The notes beneath the pieces were generated by a model. The model worked only from the letters and a program-made list of their open reading frames with translations, was not told the DNA's origin and made no database searches. A stretch of DNA of 13,030 bases from Betaproteobacteria bacterium. GTDB lineage: Bacteria; Pseudomonadota; Gammaproteobacteria; Burkholderiales; Casimicrobiaceae. Within the stretch, counting starts at the first letter, position 1. The number at the start of each line of letters is the position of its first letter. The DNA is taken from positions 1-13,030 of the forward strand of contig VBCL01000139.1 of the NCBI GenBank assembly GCA_005888865.1, in the 5' to 3' direction. Shown here one piece after another: positions 7,215 to 13,030 of the stretch. A program made the position numbers and the translations under genes.

Positions 7215-8000
7215 ATGCGCATTGCTCTCGCACTCGAATACGACGGCGGCCCTTTCCACGGCTGGCAATCGCAGGCCGACGGCGGCGGCGTACAGGACGT
7301 CGTCGAGCGTGCTCTGAGCGCGATCGCCGGGGGAGAGGTGCGCGCAGTCGCCGCGGGCCGGACGGACGCAGGCGTTCACGCCACGATCCAGGTAGTGCAC
7401 TTCGACACCGACGCGAGCCGCCCCGATACGGCTTGGGTACGCGGCGTGAACGCGTTGCTGCCCGCGTCAATCGCGGTCCGCTGGGCTGTGCCCGTGAGTG
7501 CCGAATTCCACGCGCGCTTTGTCGCAACGGGCCGTCACTACACCTACCTCCTGCTGGATCGACCTGTGCGGCCCGCGCTGCTCTCCGGTCGGGTCGGCTG
7601 GTACCATCGACCTCTGGCGATCGAGGCGATGCGCACCGCGGCCGAAGCATTGATTGGCACCCACGACTTCTCGGCGTTCCGAGCGGCCGAATGCCAGGCG
7701 AAATCCCCGGTGAAGACCCTCGATGGCATCGCGATTTCGCGCGAGGACGACATGATCCGTTTTGACTTGCACGCCGACGCCTTCCTGCAGCACATGGTGC
7801 GCAACATCGTCGGTGCGCTGGTCTATGTCGGCGACAGCCGCCAGCCTTCGGGTTGGCTCGCCGAGTTGCTGGCCGGTCGCGATCGCACGCGGGGGGCTCC
7901 GACGTTCTGCGCAGCGGGGCTGTACCTCACCGGCATCGACTATTCCGTGCGCTGGAATCTCCCGGCGACGGTCGTTCCGGTGCGTCTCCCACGAGGCTGA
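7215..8000 (+). CDS. truA: tRNA pseudouridine(38-40) synthase
   Basis: TruA converts uridines 38-40 of the tRNA anticodon arm to pseudouridine. The 261 residues are close to the family's 260-270. The start MRIALALEYDGGPFHGWQSQ is the conserved N-terminus, which fixes ATG 7215. The catalytic aspartate is Asp51 in GRTDAGVHA. FRAAECQAKSPVKTL and FLQHMVRNIVG, in the C-terminal half, are also typical. No ribosome site is visible in the 18 bases between the upstream terminator's T-run and the ATG, which is unusual. It is the first gene of the truA-trpF-trpB-trpA-accD-folC run, with trpF starting 11 bases after its stop. The open frame continues upstream of 7215 over fimV, but that part is not TruA-like. 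Confidence 0.96.
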   Translation: MRIALALEYDGGPFHGWQSQADGGGVQDVVERALSAIAGGEVRAVAAGRTDAGVHATIQVVHFDTDASRPDTAWVRGVNALLPASIAVRWAVPVSAEFHARFVATGRHYTYLLLDRPVRPALLSGRVGWYHRPLAIEAMRTAAEALIGTHDFSAFRAAECQAKSPVKTLDGIAISREDDMIRFDLHADAFLQHMVRNIVGALVYVGDSRQPSGWLAELLAGRDRTRGAPTFCAAGLYLTGIDYSVRWNLPATVVPVRLPRG

Positions 8001-8011
8001 GAGCTAGCGCG

Positions 8012-8683
8012 ATGCGCACGCGCGTGAAGATCTGCGGGATTACCCGCGTCGAGGACGGCGTTGCCGCTGCCGAGGCGGGTGCAGACGCGATCGGGCTGAT
8101 CTTCTGGCCGGGCTCGCCGCGGTGCGTGGGCTTCGAGCAGGCGCGCGCGATCGTGGACGCGCTACCCGTGTTCGTCAGCGTCGTCGGCCTGTTCGTCGAT
8201 CCGCAGGCCGAGGCCGTGCGCGCCGCGCTCGCCGTAGTGCCGCTCGACCTGCTGCAGTTCCACGGCGACGAGGCGCCGGCGTTGTGCGCGAGCTTCGCTC
8301 GTCCGTACATCAAGGCCGTGCCGGTCCGTCCCGAGGTCGATTTGTTACAATACGCGGCCCGTTTTCCTGCGGCGCACGGGTTGTTGTTCGATGCATTTCA
8401 GCCGGGCGGGCTGCCGGGCGGCACCGGAACGACCTTCGACTGGACGCGGTTGCCGCCGCAGTTGACGGATCCCATGTCGCGACGATTGATCCTTTCCGGC
8501 GGTCTCTCCCCTCAGAACGTGGCGGCGGCAGTCCGGCAGTTGCGTCCGTGGGCCGTCGATGTGTCGAGCGGCGTCGAGGTCGCGGGCGACGACGGCAAGC
8601 AAGCCGCGCAAGGGCATCAAGAGCGCGACCAAGATCGTTGCGTTTATCCGGGAGGTTCGGGATGCAGATGGTGGATGACCTGA
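8012..8683 (+). CDS. trpF: Phosphoribosylanthranilate isomerase with a frameshifted C-terminus
   Basis: TrpF catalyses the Amadori rearrangement of phosphoribosylanthranilate in tryptophan synthesis. It is a TIM barrel. Catalytic Cys8 (KICGITR) and Asp127 (LLFDAFQPGG) are present, as are LILSGGLSPQNV and the phosphate-binding VDVSSGVE. After GDDGK (about residue 196) the reading leaves the family. A 4-bp tandem duplication, CAAG twice at 8596-8603, explains it: removing one copy gives GDDGKPRKGIKSATKIVAFIREVRDADGG, two motifs in one frame ending at TGA 8676-8678, a normal final helix and 220 residues. As written, 223 residues end at 8683 with an unrelated tail of about 27 residues. The barrel's active-site residues remain but the last helix is lost, so activity is doubtful. 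Start ATG 8012 is fixed by the conserved N-terminus. Confidence 0.93.
   Translation: MRTRVKICGITRVEDGVAAAEAGADAIGLIFWPGSPRCVGFEQARAIVDALPVFVSVVGLFVDPQAEAVRAALAVVPLDLLQFHGDEAPALCASFARPYIKAVPVRPEVDLLQYAARFPAAHGLLFDAFQPGGLPGGTGTTFDWTRLPPQLTDPMSRRLILSGGLSPQNVAAAVRQLRPWAVDVSSGVEVAGDDGKQAAQGHQERDQDRCVYPGGSGCRWWMT
8343..8351 (+). promoter_or_regulatory. Extended -10 element inside trpF (candidate internal promoter)
   Basis: TG-T-TACAAT is a full extended -10 motif with five of six hexamer bases. It falls on the adjacent codons TTG TTA, where TTA is a very unusual leucine codon in this GC-rich coding sequence. No -35 match is seen, which extended -10 promoters can tolerate. It would start transcription about 300 bases before trpB. 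E. coli has a comparable internal promoter in trpD. This is inference only. Confidence 0.3.
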
Positions 8684-9912
8684 GCTACAACCTTCCCGAC
8701 GAGCGCGGTCATTTCGGTCCGTACGGGGGCGTGTTCGTCGCCGAGACGCTGATCCACGCGCTCGATGAGCTGCGCGAAGGCTACGCACGGTATTGCCGTG
8801 ATCCCGATTTCATCGCCGAGTTCGAATACGAGCTCAAGCATTACGTGGGCCGGCCGAGCCCGGTCTACCACGCCAGGCGCTGGTCGGAGAAGCTCGGCGG
8901 CGCGCAGATCTACTTGAAGCGCGAGGACCTCAATCACACCGGCGCGCACAAGATCAACAACTGCATCGGCCAGGCATTGCTCGCCCGACGTCTGGGCAAG
9001 ACCCGCGTGATCGCCGAGACCGGCGCGGGCCAGCACGGCGTCGCGGCGGCCACGGTCGCTGCGCGCTTCGGCATGGAATGCGTTGTCTACATGGGCTCGG
9101 AAGACGTCAGGCGCCAGGCGCAGAATGTCTTCCGCATGAAGCTTCTCGGCGCGGAGGTCGTGCCGGTCGAGTCGGGATCGAAGACACTGAAGGATGCGCT
9201 CAACGAAGCGATGCGCGACTGGGTGACCAACGTCGAGGGCACGTTCTACATCATCGGCAGCGTCGCGGGCCCGCATCCATACCCGATGATGGTGCGGGAT
9301 TTTCAGAGCGTGATCGGCAACGAATGCCTGGCGCAGATGCCCGAGCTCGCCGGGCGCCAGCCCGACGTGGTGATTGCCTGCGTGGGCGGCGGTTCGAACG
9401 CAATGGGCATCTTCTATCCATATCTTTCGCACGCGGCGGTGAAGCTGGTCGGCGTCGAGGCCGCCGGCGAGGGGCTCGCGACCGGTCGCCACGCGGCGTC
9501 ACTCCTCGGTGGCCATCCCGGCGTGCTGCACGGCAACCGTACCTACCTGCTCCAGAACGCCGATGGGCAGATCGCCGAGACGCATTCGGTGTCCGCCGGG
9601 CTCGATTATCCCGGCGTCGGCCCCGAGCACGCCTGGCTCAAGGACAGCGGGCGCGCGAGCTACGTCGCCGTCACCGACGATGAGGCGGTGGGCGCATTCA
9701 ACGAATGCTGCCGCATCGAAGGCATCATCCCGGCGCTGGAATCGAGCCATGCCCTGGCGCATGCCGCGCAGCTCGCGCCGACGCTTCCGCGCGAAGCGCT
9801 GCTGCTGGTCAACCTCTCCGGACGCGGCGACAAGGACATGGCCACCGTCGCGGACCGCATGGGCCTCAAGTTCTATTGCCGTCCCGAATGCGATCCTGCG
9901 CGACGGGTGTGA
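8662..9912 (+). CDS. trpB: Tryptophan synthase beta subunit
   Basis: TrpB is the PLP enzyme that condenses indole with serine to tryptophan, in an alpha2beta2 complex with TrpA. The 416 residues are slightly over the usual ~400. The PLP lysine is Lys97 in HTGAHKINN, the catalytic glutamate Glu119 in AETGAGQHG, and the cofactor phosphate loop GGGSNAMG is at 242-249. The C-terminal NLSGRGDKDM is also present. ATG 8662 overlaps the end of trpF (17 bases with the restored trpF frame, 22 as written), which suggests translational coupling; ATG 8668 is an alternative start two codons in. The gene is intact. Many Burkholderia relatives carry a methyltransferase gene between trpB and trpA (from memory); here only 26 bases separate them. 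Confidence 0.97.
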   Translation: MQMVDDLSYNLPDERGHFGPYGGVFVAETLIHALDELREGYARYCRDPDFIAEFEYELKHYVGRPSPVYHARRWSEKLGGAQIYLKREDLNHTGAHKINNCIGQALLARRLGKTRVIAETGAGQHGVAAATVAARFGMECVVYMGSEDVRRQAQNVFRMKLLGAEVVPVESGSKTLKDALNEAMRDWVTNVEGTFYIIGSVAGPHPYPMMVRDFQSVIGNECLAQMPELAGRQPDVVIACVGGGSNAMGIFYPYLSHAAVKLVGVEAAGEGLATGRHAASLLGGHPGVLHGNRTYLLQNADGQIAETHSVSAGLDYPGVGPEHAWLKDSGRASYVAVTDDEAVGAFNECCRIEGIIPALESSHALAHAAQLAPTLPREALLLVNLSGRGDKDMATVADRMGLKFYCRPECDPARRV

Positions 9913-9913
9913 A

Positions 9914-9927
9914 GCTTGATGCTTGAT
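9914..9927. repeat. Two-copy 7-bp tandem repeat between trpB and trpA
   Basis: GCTTGAT occurs twice in direct succession, followed by a T-run (9927-9931). It fills most of the 26-base gap between the genes. No hairpin precedes the T-run, so it is not an intrinsic terminator. It may be chance. Confidence 0.4.
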
Positions 9928-9938
9928 TTTTGCCTGTC

Positions 9939-10754
9939 ATGAACCGCATCGACGCGACCTTCGCAAAACTGCGTGCCGCGGGGCGCACCGCGTTGATCCC
10001 GTACGTCACTGCCGGCGATCCGTCGCCGGCCACCACCGTGCCGATACTGCACGCGCTGGTCGCTGCAGGGGCTGACGTCATCGAGCTGGGCGTTCCGTTC
10101 TCCGACCCGATGGCCGACGGTCCGGTGATCCAGCGGGCGTCCGAGCGGGCGCTCGCGCAAGGTGTGGGCCTCGATGATGTCATCAACATGGTCGCGGCCT
10201 TTCGAAGCCATAACGCGGCAACGCCCATCGTGCTGATGGGCTACGCGAATCCCATCGAGGCGATGGGCACCACGACGTTCGCCGACCACGCACAACGCGC
10301 GGGCGTCGACGGCGTGATCGTCGTCGATTATCCGCCGGAGGAAGCAGGCGAATTCGCGACGCTCTTGGACGCTCGGAGCATCGCACCGATCTTCCTGCTG
10401 TCACCGACCACGCCAGAGGCGCGGATGACGGTCGTCGGGCGGATGGCGCGCGGCTATGTGTATTACGTCTCTCTCAAGGGCGTGACCGGTGCGGGGCATC
10501 TGGATACCAGCGAGGTCATCGCCAGGCTCGCCGAGATCCGCAAGCGCGTTGCGCTCCCCGTGGGTGTGGGCTTCGGGATCCGCGACGCGGCGAGCGCGCG
10601 GGCGATCGCGGTGCATGCCGACGCGGTGGTCATCGGCAGCCGCATCATCCAGGAAATCGAAGCGGCCCCCGCCGGCGAAGCGCCGCGCCGCGTCGCGGCG
10701 TGGCTCGCGACCATACGCGAAGCCGTCGACCAGGTCGCCAAGAGAGCGGCTTAG
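9939..10754 (+). CDS. trpA: Tryptophan synthase alpha subunit
   Basis: TrpA cleaves indole-3-glycerol phosphate to indole and glyceraldehyde 3-phosphate and channels indole to TrpB. The 271 residues match the family. Catalytic Glu49 (VIELGVPFSDP) and Asp60 (MADGPVIQ) are at the same positions as in the E. coli enzyme. PYVTAGDPSP (21-30), VYYVSLKGVTG and the phosphate-binding VGVGFGI are also present. The start is ATG 9939, giving MNRIDATFAKL, a normal N-terminus; an upstream in-frame TTG at 9930 is less likely. Neither has a clear ribosome site, so re-initiation after trpB is plausible. The gene is intact, and accD follows after 24 bases. Confidence 0.97.
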   Translation: MNRIDATFAKLRAAGRTALIPYVTAGDPSPATTVPILHALVAAGADVIELGVPFSDPMADGPVIQRASERALAQGVGLDDVINMVAAFRSHNAATPIVLMGYANPIEAMGTTTFADHAQRAGVDGVIVVDYPPEEAGEFATLLDARSIAPIFLLSPTTPEARMTVVGRMARGYVYYVSLKGVTGAGHLDTSEVIARLAEIRKRVALPVGVGFGIRDAASARAIAVHADAVVIGSRIIQEIEAAPAGEAPRRVAAWLATIREAVDQVAKRAA

Positions 10755-10778
10755 ATCGAACACCACGGGGAGGAAACG

Positions 10779-11648
10779 ATGACCTGGTTACAAAAGCTCC
10801 TGCCGCCGCGGATCAAGTCCACACCGGGCGTCACCAAGAAGTCGATGCCCGAAGGGCTCTGGGTCAAGTGCCCGGCGTGCGAGACGGTGCTCTATCGCAC
10901 CGATCTCGAGAAGAATCTCAACGTCTGTCCGAAGTGCGGCCATCACGGCCGCCTGAACGCGCGCGAGCGCATCGATCAGTTGCTCGATCCGGAGGCCCGT
11001 TACGAGATCGGCTCGGAGGTCGTGCCGATCGACAGCCTCAAGTTCAAGGACACCAAAAAATATCCGGAGCGTCTCTCGGCGGCACTCGAGGAAACGGGCG
11101 AAACGGATGCGCTGGTCGTCATGCAGGGCAGCATCAAGTCGGTGCCGCTGGTGATGGCCGTGTTCGAGTTCGACTTCATGGGCGGCTCGATGGGCTCGGT
11201 CGTGGGTGAGCGCTTCGTTCGCGGCGTCCGGGTCGCCTACGAGAACCGGATCGCGTTCGTCTGCATCACCGCGAGTGGGGGTGCGCGGATGCAGGAAGGT
11301 GTCAGCTCGCTCTTCCAGATGGCCAAGACCACTGCGGTGTTGCAGGAGCTCACCAAGGCGCAGCTGCCGTTCGTGTCGCTGTTGACCGACCCCACGATGG
11401 GTGGCGTGTCAGCGAGTTTCGCCATGCTCGGCGACATCATCATCGCCGAACCGGGCGCACTGATCGGCTTCGCGGGTCCGCGCGTCATCGAGCAGACAGT
11501 GCGCGAAAAGCTGCCCGAAGGCTTCCAGCGTGCCGAATTCCTGCTTGAAAAAGGTGCCATCGACATGATCGTCGATCGCCGCCAGCTCCGCGAAGAGCTG
11601 CCGCGCCTGCTGGCGCTGCTGCAGCGGCAGCCGGTGCCGACGAGCTGA
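10779..11648 (+). CDS. accD: Acetyl-CoA carboxylase carboxyltransferase beta subunit
   Basis: AccD, with AccA, moves the carboxyl group from biotin-BCCP to acetyl-CoA, forming malonyl-CoA for fatty-acid synthesis. The 289 residues fit the family. The N-terminal zinc ribbon is complete: Cys31 and Cys34 (KCPAC), Cys50 and Cys53 (CPKCG). The crotonase-like carboxyltransferase core shows MGGSMGSVVGERF, TASGGARMQEG, and DPTMGGVSASFA as separate blocks, and ends FAGPRVIEQTVREKLPEGFQ in two parts. A strong ribosome site GGGGAGG (10767-10773) precedes ATG 10779 and is the best in the window, suggesting independent, efficient initiation inside the operon. Placement between trpA and folC is standard in Beta- and Gammaproteobacteria. 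The gene is intact. Confidence 0.97.
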   Translation: MTWLQKLLPPRIKSTPGVTKKSMPEGLWVKCPACETVLYRTDLEKNLNVCPKCGHHGRLNARERIDQLLDPEARYEIGSEVVPIDSLKFKDTKKYPERLSAALEETGETDALVVMQGSIKSVPLVMAVFEFDFMGGSMGSVVGERFVRGVRVAYENRIAFVCITASGGARMQEGVSSLFQMAKTTAVLQELTKAQLPFVSLLTDPTMGGVSASFAMLGDIIIAEPGALIGFAGPRVIEQTVREKLPEGFQRAEFLLEKGAIDMIVDRRQLREELPRLLALLQRQPVPTS

Positions 11649-11659
11649 CGCGCGTCAGC
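11644..11659. repeat. 16-bp perfect palindrome spanning the accD stop codon
   Basis: GCTGACGCGCGTCAGC is fully self-complementary and includes the accD TGA. As RNA it could form a 6-bp stem with a GCGC loop. No T-run follows, so it is not a standard terminator. It lies in the 57-base accD-folC spacer, which shows nothing else beyond a short GC stem (CGGCG/CGCCG). Confidence 0.5.
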
Positions 11660-11705
11660 GCGGCGCCGTGAGCCGCCGAGCGTTGTTTCGCCGGTTGCAT
11701 TCGAG

Positions 11706-12986
11706 ATGAGCCATCCGACCTCGCTTGCCGCGTGGCTTGCCTATCTCGAGACGCTCCATCCGAAAGCGATCGCGCTCGGGCTCGAGCGCGTGCACGCGGT
11801 CTATTCGAGGCTCGGGATCGCGCCCGCGTGCCCGGTGATCACCGTCGGTGGGACCAACGGCAAAGGCTCGACCTCGACTTTCCTCGAGCGCATGTTGAGC
11901 GCGGGCGGATACCGTGTCGGCCTTTACACCTCGCCGCATCTGCTGCACTACAACGAACGCGTGCGCATCGTTGGCACGGACGCGGGCGACGGCGAGCTTT
12001 GTGCCGCGTTCGCCGTGGTCGAGGCCGTGCGCGGAGACACACCGCTCACCTATTTCGAATTCGGCACGCTCGCCACGCTGTGGCTGTTCGCGCAAGCGCG
12101 GCTCGACGCGTGGGTGCTCGAAGTCGGGCTGGGCGGCCGGCTCGACGCGGTCAACATCGTCGACGCCGACGTGTCGATCGTCACCACGATTGCGGTGGAC
12201 CACACCGATTATCTGGGTCCGACGCGCGAGGATATCGGCCGCGAAAAGGCCGGCATCTTCCGCGCCGGCCGCATCGCGATCTGCGCCGACCTGCATCCGC
12301 CCGACACGCTCGTCACGCACGCAACAGCCGTCGGCGCCAAGCTGCTGCGCATCGGCGCCGATTTCGGATACGCCGTGCAGGACGCGCAATGGCGCTACTT
12401 CGGACCCGGTGGCCAACGCTATGGCCTTCCGCATCCTGCCCTCCGCGGCTCCTATTAGTTCGCCAACGCCGCAGCGGCACTGACGGCGCTCGACGCGCTT
12501 CGCGACCGACTCCCGGTCGGCATGGGTGCGGTGCGCGAGGCGCTGGTCGGCATCGAGTTGCCGGGACGTTTCCAAGTGTTGCCGGGACGGCCCGTGATCG
12601 TGCTCGACGTTGCGCACAACCCGCAGGCTGCGGCCGCGTTCGCGGACAACCTCGGGGGCATGGGATTTCATCCTCAGACGCTGGCGGTCTTCGGGATCAT
12701 GGCGGACAAGGACATCGGCGCGGTGATCGATGCTGTCAAGGGCCGCGTCGATCGCTGGCTGGTCGCAACGTTGCCTGCGCCACGAGGAGCTAACGCCGCG
12801 CTGCTGCGCGAGCGTCTCCAGCGCGCAGGCGTGCGCGCCGAGGCGATCGGTGAATTTGACGCTGCGGGCGAGGCGTACTCCGCTGCGCGTGGAATCGCGG
12901 CCGAAGCTGATAGAATTATCGTCTTTGGATCATTCCTTACCGTGGCAGCCGCGCTCGCGCAAGCGCGCGACGGTCGCGGTGTCTAA
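11706..12986 (+). pseudogene. folC: Folylpolyglutamate/dihydrofolate synthase interrupted by an in-frame amber codon
   Basis: FolC adds glutamate to dihydropteroate and to folates using ATP; it is normally essential. ATG 11706 opens a normal N-terminus. The P-loop GGTNGKGST (48-56), TSPHLLHYNERVRI (75-88), FEFGTLATLWLF, VGLGGRLDAVN, and the Lys181 region EKAGIF (carbamylated lysine in homologues) are present. Codon 251 is TAG (12456-12458), in LRGSY-stop-FANAAAAL. Homologues usually have Gln in this ANAAAAL context, so a single C-to-T change from CAG is the simplest explanation. The same frame then continues undisturbed through VREALVGIELPGRFQVLPG and DVAHNPQAA (about 301-309) to TAA 12984-12986, 425 residues plus the amber. 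The truncated 250-residue product would lack the C-terminal Mur-ligase-like domain. Suppression, sequencing error or real inactivation cannot be told apart here. Confidence 0.93.
12908..12916 (+). promoter_or_regulatory. Extended -10 element near the 3' end of folC
   Basis: TG-A-TAGAAT is an extended -10 motif with five of six hexamer bases, falling on codons GAT AGA ATT. AGA is a rare arginine codon in such GC-rich genes. No good -35 is seen. It lies about 80 bases before the presumed next start codon and could drive the downstream gene. Low certainty. Confidence 0.3.
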
Positions 12987-13023
12987 GTTCCGCAATGAGT
13001 TCCGCAATGAGTTTCCGCAATGG
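12987..13023. repeat. 12-bp tandem repeat with embedded ATG codons after folC
   Basis: GTTCCGCAATGA occurs at 12987-12998 and exactly again at 12999-13010. A third copy with one extra T and a final G (GTTTCCGCAATGG) is at 13011-13023. It begins immediately after the folC stop. Each unit carries an ATG (12995, 13007, 13020); the first two share a frame, while the third is shifted by the extra T. Confidence 0.85.
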
Positions 13024-13030
13024 CTACACG
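12995..13030 (+). CDS. Possible start of the next gene, cut by the window edge
   Basis: From ATG 12995 the frame is open to the edge (MSSAMSFRNGYT), with a second in-frame ATG at 13007. ATG 13020 opens another frame (MAT). In related genomes folC is usually followed by a SPOR-domain (DedD-like) gene, so one of these is probably its start. Twelve codons are too few to identify the product, and no clear ribosome site separates the options. Confidence 0.25.
   Translation, partial: MSSAMSFRNGYT

Noticed and set aside
12456..12458. TAG in folC as a recoded amino acid (pyrrolysine)
   Set aside because: The site is not catalytic, homologues have a standard residue there, and no pyrrolysine machinery is in the window. 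A point mutation or base error is simpler.
12987..13023. Short repeats considered as a CRISPR array
   Set aside because: Units are directly adjacent with no spacers and are only 12 bp.

Overview
The window is a GC-rich stretch (about two-thirds G+C by eye) of a bacterial chromosome. It holds the biosynthetic supercluster typical of Betaproteobacteria: leuC - entericidin-type lipoprotein - leuD - leuB - [GNAT acetyltransferase] - asd - fimV - truA - trpF - trpB - trpA - accD - folC. All genes lie on the + strand. From memory, Burkholderiales, Rhodocyclales and Nitrosomonadales share this order; the sequence alone does not give a genus.

Layout. Positions 1-2303 make leucine: the leuC 3' end, a 51-residue lipoprotein whose stop overlaps the leuD start, leuD, a heptad-repeat spacer, and leuB. 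Positions 2304-4089 carry a YhhY/AaaT-like N-acetyltransferase that overlaps asd, the step committing aspartate to the Lys/Thr/Met/Ile branch. A 358-base gene-free region rich in dyads (4090-4447) precedes fimV, a polar hub and pilus-assembly protein that ends in a clear intrinsic terminator (7165-7196). From 7215 on there is a tight run: truA (tRNA pseudouridine), trpF-trpB-trpA (last steps of tryptophan synthesis), accD (acetyl-CoA carboxylase beta) and folC (folylpolyglutamate/dihydrofolate synthase). A 12-bp tandem repeat lies at the presumed start of the next gene.

Four of the genes are damaged as written, five lesions in all: leuB (about nine codons missing plus a frameshift), fimV (loss of most of the transmembrane segment plus a frameshift, and a second frameshift later), trpF (4-bp CAAG duplication that replaces the C-terminus) and folC (in-frame amber, most simply CAG to TAG). 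leuD, asd, truA, trpB, trpA and accD look intact, with catalytic residues in place. Several independent lesions in housekeeping genes, with the flanking sequence still clearly coding, suggest consensus or assembly errors (for example a draft metagenome bin) at least as strongly as real decay. Reads are needed to decide.

I found no CRISPR array, tRNA, rRNA, insertion sequence, phage gene or defence system, and nothing that amounts to a new multi-gene system. The more interesting non-coding signals are a cluster of AAGCTAA/TTAGCTT heptamers upstream of fimV that also occurs at the leuC end, extended -10 elements inside trpF and folC that coincide with rare codons, and a 16-bp palindrome over the accD stop codon.
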